This document shows, piece by piece, positions 24,723-33,387 of a stretch of DNA of 64,000 nt. The DNA comes from FEN-987 sp964598845 (GTDB lineage Archaea > Thermoproteota > Bathyarchaeia > 40CM-2-53-6), in NCBI GenBank assembly GCA_964598845.1, contig CAZRDM010000008.1, forward strand, positions 26,104 through 90,103. The letters run 5' to 3'. Position 1 is the first letter of the stretch, and each line of letters starts with the position of its first letter. The notes below the pieces were generated by a model that was not told where the DNA came from, did not search any database, and saw only the letters and a program-made list of their open reading frames with translations. A program made the position numbers and the translations under genes.

Positions 24723-26952
24723 AACTCTTTTCCGAAAGGACAATATTCGCGAGCATTTTTCGGTCGTAACCCAAGGGCAAGAGTAAACCCGCTAGGGCGT
24801 CCAGCAGAAGACGCATGTAGTCCTGTGCATCGTACTCGACTGTGCTGCCAATCAGTTCGCTTGGAAGGGCGGTTTTCCCACGGACTCTTCTTTGCAGTAT
24901 GTAAGAGACGTTTTGCCCTGCGGTGATCTGTGCACCTTCGTGGAGTAGCTGTTTCGCAACAATGGCTTGCATCACGTTGTGTCTGTATTCAGCTGGATTC
25001 TTTGAGAGTTGTTTGGTAATCAAAAGTTCGTCAGCAGTCACCTGTCCGTTATGGAGCCGGTCTATGTAGCGGTGAATCAGTCGAAATGCTCCTGGAAGGC
25101 GGTTGAGAAACTCTCCTCGGTTTCGTGCAGGGGCTAAGTAATCTATCACGTCATGTTGGCATTGCTTGATTATTGTAGGGGTATCTCGGCGTCGGTACTC
25201 GATTCCTCGGAGTTTAATTTCTCCGTCTTTGAATACGCCATAATATCTGTTCAGAACAGGCAATTCATTGTGAACCTTCGAAGGGAGAAAGATAATCCAA
25301 CGGTAAATTCCTTCGAAAGAGGCTGGAAGATCTAATCTCTCTTCGAGAGTCTCACATAAATCAACATAGTCCTCTTCGTTCGCGTCCTTTCTCGTCAACC
25401 AAACGGAGTCAACGATTCCATGAACTACCGAGAACCCGTTCTCCTGCGCTATTTCAATCGTTTCACGAAGAACTTTCCGTGCAAAAGCACACACTGCTAT
25501 ATGTGCGTCAATCTTCCCAAACCGCGCATTCCGGTAACCCAAATAACCGAATGAGCAGACTAGAATCCATTTGAGTGCAGCTTGTCTTTGATCGTAAATG
25601 CTTCTTAGAGCAGGATCGGTGTTCCTGCTTATGAGCGCCTTGTATTTTGCACGCTTTTGGAGTAGGATGCGTAGCGTGTGAGGCACTATTCCAATCTTCT
25701 TTTCGCACAGGTTGTAGTTCAGTTCCGGAACTTGTGTGCTGGTCTGGGCGCAACATCGGCAGGATATGCATTCAGGTGTAAGGTTGTACTTCATCATGAG
25801 TGTGGGATATAATGACGCGAAGTCGATCTCGGCGACATTCTCGAAGAAGCCGATCTTTGGTTCTAATATGAAACCTCCACGGTCGGCTTTGAGGAGTTCC
25901 CATGCGCTCTTGAAGTTCTCAGGTTCATTCTTTTTCCATGGTATCAGGATGTGGCGGCGGAAGGCTTGGTACATCTGTAACGAAGTCATGTTGGTGCCTA
26001 TGGTTTCTCGCGAAGCGCGGTGCAGAGGTGTGCGACATGTTCGAGCTACTTCAAAGAGACCATGAAGTCCACAATCTTCGTAAATAAAGTCGTTGCATGT
26101 GTCTAGGTGAAGTCGGCCAAGTAAACGGCTTGACGTAGGCTTATAGTAGATGCGTCCGTACGAGAAGTACGTCTTACCCTGCTTGCGCGGTGGTTGCAGG
26201 TGTCTTCCTTCGCGGTCGAGGATTATTTGCGGTAACACTTGGTTCTGAAAGGCTCTGCGCACCAGGTAAGGAAAGATAAAGGCGTCGCCATTCTCTGTAA
26301 GGATAACGTCCGGATCTATCTCCCGGATCAATTTGACTAGTTCAAGTAATTTGTCAGCCTCAGACCCGCTGTTAATCTCTGTGAGTGTGTCGGACGCTTT
26401 GACAGTTATCGATTCAAGAGGGTCGTTATACGAAGAAATCTGTCCTGATTTCTTTACGCGAAGGGCAAGGCTTGCGCCTTTCAATGAGGGTATTTCATAT
26501 TGGCATGATTCCGCATCATCAAGTAATTTCCATTCTATCTGATCTCCGCTTTTTTGTGCGCGAACAAAGGCAAAGGGGAAGAGGTCCTTTTCGTATAGGT
26601 ATAGTTGAGAGACTGGAATATCCACATTGAAAAGTCGCACATTCAGATGGTTCACGGAGTTGACGGTTCGCAGAAAAGAAGCGATATCATCCGTCTGCTG
26701 AAAAGTTAAACGAAGAACCTTAGACCGTTCAAAATCACTGGGACTTATGTATTTGTAATCGATTGCCTGCTCGATGTCGGAGAGATCATGATTCTTGAGA
26801 AAAACTGTTAGATTTGCTGGTTTTCTACTGTACGCGTAGATACTTGGATGCCATGGGTCGTGTAAACGGATGGGGCGACCTCCACGCGTTATGAGCCAAA
26901 CAACCATTCCCCCTTGAGGAGCAGGGTAGAGGTCGAAGAGCCAGCCTTCCAA
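24691..26952 (-). CDS. Family B DNA polymerase of the altered (PolB2-like) type
   Basis: 753 residues with all family B landmarks in order but altered active sites. The Exo I position (about 160-165) reads SLALRV rather than a D-x-E strand, so proofreading should be lost. Exo II is DPDVILTENGDAF (213-225) and Exo III lies near LHLDTCNDF (281-289). Polymerase motif A is intact, DFASLYP (377-383). Motif B is KWILVCSFGYLGY (461-473), with Cys where Asn is usual. Motif C is HGIVDS (511-516) instead of YGDTDS, keeping only the second aspartate. This matches the archaeal PolB2 group, proposed to be weakly active or structural in DNA repair. It is paired with the RadA-like gene 27 nt upstream of its start. 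Confidence 0.88.
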   Translation of the reverse strand: MEGWLFDLYPAPQGGMVVWLITRGGRPIRLHDPWHPSIYAYSRKPANLTVFLKNHDLSDIEQAIDYKYISPSDFERSKVLRLTFQQTDDIASFLRTVNSVNHLNVRLFNVDIPVSQLYLYEKDLFPFAFVRAQKSGDQIEWKLLDDAESCQYEIPSLKGASLALRVKKSGQISSYNDPLESITVKASDTLTEINSGSEADKLLELVKLIREIDPDVILTENGDAFIFPYLVRRAFQNQVLPQIILDREGRHLQPPRKQGKTYFSYGRIYYKPTSSRLLGRLHLDTCNDFIYEDCGLHGLFEVARTCRTPLHRASRETIGTNMTSLQMYQAFRRHILIPWKKNEPENFKSAWELLKADRGGFILEPKIGFFENVAEIDFASLYPTLMMKYNLTPECISCRCCAQTSTQVPELNYNLCEKKIGIVPHTLRILLQKRAKYKALISRNTDPALRSIYDQRQAALKWILVCSFGYLGYRNARFGKIDAHIAVCAFARKVLRETIEIAQENGFSVVHGIVDSVWLTRKDANEEDYVDLCETLEERLDLPASFEGIYRWIIFLPSKVHNELPVLNRYYGVFKDGEIKLRGIEYRRRDTPTIIKQCQHDVIDYLAPARNRGEFLNRLPGAFRLIHRYIDRLHNGQVTADELLITKQLSKNPAEYRHNVMQAIVAKQLLHEGAQITAGQNVSYILQRRVRGKTALPSELIGSTVEYDAQDYMRLLLDALAGLLLPLGYDRKMLANIVLSEKSSSQQFVSQSL

Positions 26953-26979
26953 AACAGCACGCCGTCAAGTATTGGCAAA

Positions 26980-28059
26980 TCAGGTGAGGAGGATTGTGCG
27001 TTGAGTCCGACTCAGCTGAGGGGTACCGTAGTCATCCAGCATTAGTGTCGTGTGCTGTTTGGCAGGATGCTTCTCAAGTACGAGTTCCAACTTGCGATTG
27101 GCTCGCTCAACTTTCAACACAACCTGTGCACGGCTCGCAAGGAACTGGCGGAGGTAGGTATCGCGATTATCTTTCTTTGCGCGACAACTTGCAATAATAG
27201 CTAAATCGTTTTCCCGAGCAAATTGAACCAAGAAACCTGAGAGAAAGTTAACAATCTGTTTTGCTTCCTTCAAGTTAAGATCAGGATCCAAGAACATGTC
27301 CAGGAGATTTGCGATAACTACGAGCCGGATCCTTTCTTCGCTGAGGAGTTCGGGCAGTTTCTCAACAATTAGATTCACGAGTTGATAGCATGTGAAGGCG
27401 CGTGAGATTCTAATCCTGCGGAGTATTTCATCTCGGTCTAATTGTAGTGTGGTCGCGTAGTTGGCAATATGGTAGGCATCAAACGTGTTTCCACCATCTA
27501 TGAAAACGCTTGACGAATTGAATCCTCCGGCGGTAATTGGTAGTTGCGAACGAACACAAAGTTGTTCAGCAATAGCTTGACACACCTTCCCGCCATATAG
27601 AACAGTCAACTGACGAACATGTACACCTCCGCACAACTGATCGAGAAAGTTGTCGCCAAAACTCAGATGAGAACTATCATGTTGTGGCGTCCTCTCAAGA
27701 ACAGCTGTTGGTTTGTTGTGTTGCCACAATTCCTCGTTCGGAAGAGAGTTTCGCATTACTTTATGCAGCGCAATATTTCGTTGTGTGGTGTCTACTTCGA
27801 GCAGATTGTTCGGCAGTCGAACATAGAGAGCACGACATCGAAGTGACTCCTCTAACCTGAGATGGCAGATGGGGCACTCGTCAACTATTCTATACAGGAA
27901 ACTATGTCGAGAGTCCAATCTGCTGTGAAGAGCCAAGACTGAACTGCAAACATCGCAATAGTAGATGTACACACGCTTCTTTGGGTATTCTTCTAAGCTA
28001 GGCTGATCGCCAGACCATCGCTCAAGTTCATAGAGTTGTCTAATCTCATGCGCGCCCAT
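26980..28059 (-). CDS. RadA/RecA-superfamily protein with N-terminal zinc finger and degenerate P-loop
   Basis: About 359 residues from the ATG at 28059 (the frame is open to 28128). An N-terminal zinc finger (YYCDVCSSVL with DECPICHLRL) precedes a RecA-like core: DNFLDQLCGGVHVRQLTVLYGG corresponds to the entry strand of RadA, but the Walker A that should follow (G-x-x-x-x-G-K-T/S) is reduced to YGGKVCQ. The Walker B strand is RLVVIANLLDMFLD, where an Asn replaces the usual Asp-Ser. ATP binding is therefore doubtful. It is the 5' partner of the PolB2-like gene in an apparent operon and probably acts with it on DNA. Similarity to RadA is by pattern only, and the exact family is not known. Confidence 0.78.
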   Translation of the reverse strand: MGAHEIRQLYELERWSGDQPSLEEYPKKRVYIYYCDVCSSVLALHSRLDSRHSFLYRIVDECPICHLRLEESLRCRALYVRLPNNLLEVDTTQRNIALHKVMRNSLPNEELWQHNKPTAVLERTPQHDSSHLSFGDNFLDQLCGGVHVRQLTVLYGGKVCQAIAEQLCVRSQLPITAGGFNSSSVFIDGGNTFDAYHIANYATTLQLDRDEILRRIRISRAFTCYQLVNLIVEKLPELLSEERIRLVVIANLLDMFLDPDLNLKEAKQIVNFLSGFLVQFARENDLAIIASCRAKKDNRDTYLRQFLASRAQVVLKVERANRKLELVLEKHPAKQHTTLMLDDYGTPQLSRTQRTILLT

Positions 28060-28280
28060 GATTACGGATGCGCAGCTAGAATTGAAGAATAGTGTAAGCT
28101 GCATGCTACATGGAGTGAGGTGGATCAAACTATCATGCGCTCTACCTTTGAAAAGTCAAGTCGTCCCGTGCTGATGATTAAGCATCAACAAGTGGGTGTG
28201 TCCTCTCCAAGAGGGTGCTATACTAATAAGAACACGGCAGGAAGCGAAGATGAAATGGTGCTCCACGTAAGGATTTGCCT
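28060..28280. promoter_or_regulatory. Divergent control region between the RadA-like gene and the two-HTH regulator
   Basis: About 220 bases separating the starts of the polymerase cassette (minus) and the large regulator (plus). An AT-rich GCTATACTAATAAG near 28217-28230 could serve as TATA box for the plus-strand gene. No clear inverted repeat was found by eye. The layout makes this the likely site where the regulator could control both sides. Confidence 0.35.
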
Positions 28281-30422
28281 ATGTCAAAGTCTAGAGCCCA
28301 GCTCAAGGAATTTGGCTCGCTTCCGATCGCCTGGTTGAGTGACGGAAGACTAAGGACAAGCATTCTGCTTAGGCAGGAGGCTGCAAGGAAGGGTAGGTCC
28401 CAAGAAGCACTCAGGTATCTCTTGCATGAACGTTTCTCTCCTCATGTTGTTGTCTCTCACTTTCCGAAGCTGAGCGAACCTGATAGCGAGATGCTGACTA
28501 GAGCTTCAGATGACTATTTGCGGTGTGTCCTTGCCAAGAGCATCTCTGAGGTTTACAGGAAGATTACGCCGAAGTACCGCAACGAAGCGGCTAGAAAGCA
28601 GTTTTTCAAACGGCTTTTCGAGATCGCTGAGGCCCTACATCTCTCTGAATCAACGCAGCGACTGCGCGAGGTGATTGCCCCCTCACAGATGGATGATGCA
28701 ATGATGTGGGTGCACTCGGAGTTTGAACGGCTAGCAGGAGAAAAAGTCGATCTCGCATCCGAATACAGCTCTCGGCTTACGAGCGCTAGAGTCGAGTTCA
28801 AGTCGATAATGAGACAGTTGGAGAATCTGATAGGGATAAACTGGCAACAGAGTGAGCGATATCGAGGAACGCTTATCATCAATTCCTTTTTTCCACCTAG
28901 TCTGACTGAGAGCGAGGAGACTTGGAGGTGGGGAGCTCAATGGTACCCCGAAGAGGGGATTCTCAATCTTAACCCGCCATTATTGTTTTTCGACATTTTC
29001 CGCAGAGGTGTTCTGGCTCGTGAGGCTGCGATACTTCTCTCACCTCTCAATCTAGAAAACATGCCCGATGCGCCAAGAGTTCTATGCGAACAAGCTGAGT
29101 ATCTGGCCTATCGGTTGTTCGAACGCAAGAACGACAGAGAACTCTGGTCTGAAAGCAGACACGGCCTTAGACAGAAGACACGCTTCCGTGGCCATGAACT
29201 TGTCGAATTCTTTGAATTTTACGAGATGATGGTAGGTGATTCAATCTACAAGGAGATATGGTCGAGACTCAAGGAGTTCGGGACTGCTCGACTCACGATT
29301 ACAGACTACTACGTGATGCTTAACACTCTAGCCTCAAGACCAACTAACCCCAAGTTCGACGAGACTGAGTTGCGTCTGCTCGATCTCTTGTCGAAAAGGC
29401 CAGATGTCAGACCTGGGGAAGCCGCGCGTTTAATAGGTGTGAGCATACCAACCGCCATGAAAGCCATTCGAGACCTATCACGCAAGGCTGGGCTACGATT
29501 CACTATCATTGCGGATATGAAAAGACTAGGCCTCGTGGAGAACTTGGTTTTGCTTAACACGAGCAAGCAAGCTGAAGTTCTACGGGTTCTAACCCGCTTC
29601 CCCTTCTGCCGCCAAGTCTTCCGAGCATATGGAACCTTCGATCTGCTTTCTGTCTTCGACATACCTGCTGAACGAACTGAGTTTACGCAAGACTTCCTGC
29701 ACAGAATGGTCGCTAGAGATCTTGTCAGAAACTACAAGATGCTCAATCTCAACAGGGATCTTCAAGCAGTGAACTTCGATCATTATGATCCAGTTCAGAA
29801 ACGATGGGATATTCACTGGGATACTTGGGGCGTCACTCTGCGTGAAGATCTCTCAGCCGGCGAATCAGTTAACTTAGACTACCCAGGTGAAAGCGAGAGG
29901 TTTCGATTTGACAGGCTAGACCTCAATATACTGTCAAACCTGCAAGTCGACTGCAGAACACCATTCTCCACGATGGCTCGATCACTAGGGGTTTCTGGAG
30001 CCTACATAGGGAAGAAGGTCGCGAGGATGATGCGCGAACATCTGTTGAGATACGCGCTTTGGCCGCTCAAGATAGGCGCGGAGGATTGGGGTGTTGTTGG
30101 TTTGTCATGCTCGAAGGAAACGGCAAGCGTTCTAGCCCGACATGTCTCAGAATTGCCGGCGTGGCGAGGAGGAATTGTAAGCGGAGATTTCAACGGAATA
30201 TTAGCAATAGTATGGGCTCCGAACGGAGAGCTAAAGCAACTTTTCAAGGCAATAGATGATAGAGTTGTGAGAACAGGATTCGCGCACGTCGAGTGCCTTA
30301 ATGCAGTTGGGGAATGGGTGCTCGCAAGATGGCTGCCAGTCGAACCAGAGCCTTGGCAACTGTGCACGGAGGACGGCAAATGGCTATTTGATGAACAGCG
30401 TTACCATTCGCTGCTAAGCTAG
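28281..30422 (+). CDS. Large regulator-like protein with two Lrp/AsnC-type HTH domains
   Basis: 713 residues from ATG 28281 (TTG 28275 also possible). The N-terminal 350 residues are helical and unrecognised. A first winged-helix is seen at about 370-425 (LLDLLSKRPDVRPGEAARLI with SIPTAMKAIRDLSRKAG). A region like the Lrp ligand sensor follows, and a second HTH at about 550-600 has LNILSNLQVDCRTPFSTMAR with SGAYIGKKVARMM. The last 110 residues again suggest a sensor-like alpha/beta fold. Duplicated AsnC-like units in one chain are known among archaea, but the long N-terminal part is unusual. It faces the polymerase/RadA-like cassette. Confidence 0.72.
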   Translation: MSKSRAQLKEFGSLPIAWLSDGRLRTSILLRQEAARKGRSQEALRYLLHERFSPHVVVSHFPKLSEPDSEMLTRASDDYLRCVLAKSISEVYRKITPKYRNEAARKQFFKRLFEIAEALHLSESTQRLREVIAPSQMDDAMMWVHSEFERLAGEKVDLASEYSSRLTSARVEFKSIMRQLENLIGINWQQSERYRGTLIINSFFPPSLTESEETWRWGAQWYPEEGILNLNPPLLFFDIFRRGVLAREAAILLSPLNLENMPDAPRVLCEQAEYLAYRLFERKNDRELWSESRHGLRQKTRFRGHELVEFFEFYEMMVGDSIYKEIWSRLKEFGTARLTITDYYVMLNTLASRPTNPKFDETELRLLDLLSKRPDVRPGEAARLIGVSIPTAMKAIRDLSRKAGLRFTIIADMKRLGLVENLVLLNTSKQAEVLRVLTRFPFCRQVFRAYGTFDLLSVFDIPAERTEFTQDFLHRMVARDLVRNYKMLNLNRDLQAVNFDHYDPVQKRWDIHWDTWGVTLREDLSAGESVNLDYPGESERFRFDRLDLNILSNLQVDCRTPFSTMARSLGVSGAYIGKKVARMMREHLLRYALWPLKIGAEDWGVVGLSCSKETASVLARHVSELPAWRGGIVSGDFNGILAIVWAPNGELKQLFKAIDDRVVRTGFAHVECLNAVGEWVLARWLPVEPEPWQLCTEDGKWLFDEQRYHSLLS

Positions 30423-30482
30423 GCTTTTTCGAGAAAGCGCGAAGAAAAAAGAAAAGGGGAATGGCGACTTCCAGGTTTCCAT

Positions 30483-30605
30483 TTACCATGGTCGCGGTGG
30501 ATCCCAGTAAGCCGCTTCGTCGTTCTCCTTGCTTTCCATTACAGCACGCTCCCGGAATCCGCTCCCATACAATCGTTTCTTAACACTTGTCGGTTTGATG
30601 CTCAC
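30483..30605 (-). CDS. Candidate small protein (40 aa)
   Basis: A GTG-started frame on the minus strand, 40 residues, downstream of meaB: a basic first half (SIKPTSVKKRLYGSGFRER) and an acidic, aromatic end (ENDEAAYWDPPRPW). The composition is protein-like and the frame is free of stops for its whole length. TTTAAA (30621-30626) lies 16 nt upstream, too close for a standard leaderless GTG; the in-frame TTG at 30572 would sit about 25 nt after the expected transcript start. No family recognised. Confidence 0.38.
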   Translation of the reverse strand: MSIKPTSVKKRLYGSGFRERAVMESKENDEAAYWDPPRPW

Positions 30606-30661
30606 GTTGCCGCTAAATTGTTTAAAGATTTGAGCCTAGGAGGTCTCGACTTTGCGTAGTT

Positions 30662-31654
30662 CTAAACAGTAGAACTGCGCTTTTCCGGCTCAGTCATCCT
30701 TCTCAGTATTCTGCGCGCCGCAGTGTAGGGATCTATTCTGTGAGCTTGGACTTGTGCAAGAAGTTTCTGGAATCTAACGGTCGCCGCGATTTCTTCGAGT
30801 ACTACATCCTCGAAGTATCGCTTGGTTGCATCTAACAGGTCGCGACGAAGCCGTTGGCTCGTGACGCTTTCAACTTGCTCGGAATCCTTAACATATTTTG
30901 AATGTTGATCTATTGCTTGAATGAGTGCGGTTACACCATCACCGGATGTGGCGATCGTTTTAAGCACGGCGGGACGCCATCCTTTGACGGCATCGGCCAT
31001 CATGATTGTTGATTGAATCTCCTGCGTCGTTCGATCAGCATTATCTCTGTCAGCCTTGTTAACCACGAAGATATCGCCGATCTCCATGATCCCGGCCTTC
31101 AATGCTTGGATCTCGTCCCCTAGGCCGGGTGCGGTCATAACAACTGTGGTATGGACTAGATTCTTCACATTAACATCCGACTGACCGGCTCCGGCCGTCT
31201 CCACTATCACGAAGTCGATTGCAGACGCGTCCAGAATGCGAATCAAGTCTTCTGTCGCATGTGCGATGCCTCCGGCGTGACCTCGGGTAGCCATGCTACG
31301 GATGAACACCTTAGGATCAGCGGCTAGTTCAGTCATTCTGACTCGGTCGCCGAGCAGAGCTCCGCCTGTTACCTGACTCGATGGATCAACTGCAACGATG
31401 CCCACACTCGCCCCTCTCTCCTTGAACCTTTTGGCAAGCTGGGCAATGAGCGTGCTTTTTCCACAACCCGGAGGGCCAGTTACTCCAATTATGTGGGCTT
31501 TTCCTGTCAGCCAATAGAGGCTCGAGAGAATCCTAATCCTTGCAGGCGGATCGTTTTCCGCCATCGACATAAGCTGAGAGATGGCACGTCTGTCTCCTCG
31601 TAGGAGTCTTCGAATCAATCCGTTCATCAATGAGTTGGATGTTGGTTTCGGCAA
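30662..31654 (-). CDS. meaB: MeaB/ArgK-family GTPase, mutase chaperone
   Basis: G3E-type P-loop GTPase that protects and reloads B12-dependent acyl-CoA mutases. Walker A GPPGCGKST, the DPSSQVTGGALLGDR block, Walker B-like DFVIVETAGAGQSD and the base-recognition NKAD are all there. The 330 residues are family-typical. The start could also be the Met at residue 10 (MNGLIRRLLRGDRRA). It sits 24 nt after the mutase large subunit on the same strand, the classic mutase-MeaB arrangement. Confidence 0.95.
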   Translation of the reverse strand: MPKPTSNSLMNGLIRRLLRGDRRAISQLMSMAENDPPARIRILSSLYWLTGKAHIIGVTGPPGCGKSTLIAQLAKRFKERGASVGIVAVDPSSQVTGGALLGDRVRMTELAADPKVFIRSMATRGHAGGIAHATEDLIRILDASAIDFVIVETAGAGQSDVNVKNLVHTTVVMTAPGLGDEIQALKAGIMEIGDIFVVNKADRDNADRTTQEIQSTIMMADAVKGWRPAVLKTIATSGDGVTALIQAIDQHSKYVKDSEQVESVTSQRLRRDLLDATKRYFEDVVLEEIAATVRFQKLLAQVQAHRIDPYTAARRILRRMTEPEKRSSTV

Positions 31655-31678
31655 GACTTTCTTGACTCCTCGACTCTG

Positions 31679-33262
31679 CTAGAAAGCTGCTTTCGGTCGG
31701 AAATCGCCGAAAATCTCTCTTAACACACTGCTGATTTCGCCAGTCGTCGCCTTGGCTCTGACAGCTTCAATTATTGGACGCATCACATTTTCTTCGCTGT
31801 CTAACGCCCTCCTGAGCTTGTCTAGGTTTTGTTGAGTCTTTCTATTGTTCCGACGTCGCTTTAGAATCCTTACTCGGGATATTTGTCGCCTCACGGTCAA
31901 GGGATCTATCTTGTGTACCTTAATTCGATAGGCTTCGTTGTCCATGTAGAGGTTTACGCCTACGATTTTCTTCCTGCCGGATTCAATGTCAAGTTGTTGT
32001 CTGAAGGCATTTTCGCGGATATGCGTCTGAATGTAGCCTCTGAGAATTGCGTCCACGGCGCCTCCAAGCTTACCGATGCGATTCAGCTCTTCGAACACAG
32101 AATCCTCGATACGCTTTGTGAGGTATTCGAGGTAGTAGCTACCTCCGAGGGGGTCGGCAGTGTTTGTGACGCCTGTTTCGTGCGCGATGATCTGCTGAGT
32201 TCGAAGAGCGATCTTGACAGATTCTTCTGTTGGTAGCGAGACTGCTTCGTCAAGTGAGTTCGTGTGGAGAGATTGTGTTCCACCGAGCACTGCTGCCATG
32301 GCCTGAATGGCCACTCGAACCACGTTATTCTGCGGTTGTTGGGCCGTCAGAGTTTCACCGCTCGTCTGTGTGTGAAAGCGAAGCTTCATGGATTCAGGGT
32401 TGCTGGCGTGATATTGGTCTCTCATAATGCGGGCCCATATCCGGCGCGCTGCCCGAAATTTTGCGATCTCCTCAAGAAAGTCGCTGTGACAGGCGAAGAA
32501 GAATGACAAGCGCGGGGCGAATTTATCGATCTTCAAGCCTCGTTCGATGCAGGCGTTCAGGTATGCCTTTGCATTCGCAAACGCAAAGGCCAGTTCTTGT
32601 ATTGCGTTTGCTCCGGCCTCTCGTATGTGATAACCGCTTATGCTAATGGGATGCCACAGGGGCATCTCCTCTGCGCAGAATTCGATGATGTCTACGGCAA
32701 GCTTCAGCGAAGGCTCGGGTGGGAAAATATAGGTGTTCCGGGCAATGTACTCCTTCAAGATATCATTCTGCGTAGTTCCGCGAAGCGCTCTCAAGGGCGC
32801 TCCCTGAGTCAGGCCAACAACAGCGTACATTGCCAGCATGATCGAGGCCGTGGCGTTAATTGTCATTGATGTACTTACGTCGGCAAGGGGGATTTCACGA
32901 AACAGAATCTGCATATCTTCAATTGAACTTACCGGAACACCTACACGGCCAACCTCCCCTTCAGCCCGTTGACTATCGGAGTCGTAACCTAATTGAGTGG
33001 GCAGATCGAATGCCACGCTAAGGCCCGTTTGGCCTTGTTTGATGAGGAATCTGAAGCGTCGGTTCGTAGCTTCCGCGCTTCCAAATCCCGTGTATTGACG
33101 CATAGTCCATAACCGGGCGCGGTACATTTGCGGATAGATGCCGCGGGTGAAAGGAAAATTGCCAGGATCACCCAAGTCGCGAGGATTGAGCTTGAAGTCC
33201 TTAGCTCGATAGACTCCTTTGATTGGAACACTCGAACCTGTCTTCAATCTAAAGTGGCTCAA
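31679..33262 (-). CDS. mcmA1: Methylmalonyl-CoA mutase large subunit
   Basis: 527 residues, the catalytic TIM-barrel subunit without the B12 domain, as usual in archaea. It converts (R)-methylmalonyl-CoA to succinyl-CoA with adenosylcobalamin. Substrate residues known from the Propionibacterium enzyme appear conserved: the Tyr in TMRQYTGFG (Y57, equivalent to Tyr89), the Arg in EYIARNTYIFPP (R175, equivalent to Arg207) and the His in SGYHIREAG (H212, equivalent to His244). This supports true methylmalonyl-CoA specificity. MeaB follows in the same transcript. It is divergent from the second mutase across a 125-nt gap. The small B12 subunit must come from elsewhere, and the only copy in this window is interrupted. 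Confidence 0.95.
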   Translation of the reverse strand: MSHFRLKTGSSVPIKGVYRAKDFKLNPRDLGDPGNFPFTRGIYPQMYRARLWTMRQYTGFGSAEATNRRFRFLIKQGQTGLSVAFDLPTQLGYDSDSQRAEGEVGRVGVPVSSIEDMQILFREIPLADVSTSMTINATASIMLAMYAVVGLTQGAPLRALRGTTQNDILKEYIARNTYIFPPEPSLKLAVDIIEFCAEEMPLWHPISISGYHIREAGANAIQELAFAFANAKAYLNACIERGLKIDKFAPRLSFFFACHSDFLEEIAKFRAARRIWARIMRDQYHASNPESMKLRFHTQTSGETLTAQQPQNNVVRVAIQAMAAVLGGTQSLHTNSLDEAVSLPTEESVKIALRTQQIIAHETGVTNTADPLGGSYYLEYLTKRIEDSVFEELNRIGKLGGAVDAILRGYIQTHIRENAFRQQLDIESGRKKIVGVNLYMDNEAYRIKVHKIDPLTVRRQISRVRILKRRRNNRKTQQNLDKLRRALDSEENVMRPIIEAVRAKATTGEISSVLREIFGDFRPKAAF

Positions 33263-33387
33263 ACCTGTAGGTCATCTCCGCCTTACTGAGTCACGAATAG
33301 GGCTTCCATTCAAAAAGCATTCAGGTAGCCAAAAGAAGATTTAACTGCGTTTTCTGCGAACCTGCACTATTCCAAGCGTGATCGGTC
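33263..33387. promoter_or_regulatory. Divergent promoter region between the two mutase genes
   Basis: 125 bases between two opposite-facing mutase starts. GATTTAACT near 33337-33345 is a possible TATA box for the plus-strand gene. No convincing operator repeat was seen. Confidence 0.35.

Noticed and set aside
24691..26952. Polymerase as part of a casposon or other self-replicating element
   Set aside because: No integrase, Cas1-like gene or terminal inverted repeats are seen, and the neighbours are ordinary chromosomal genes.
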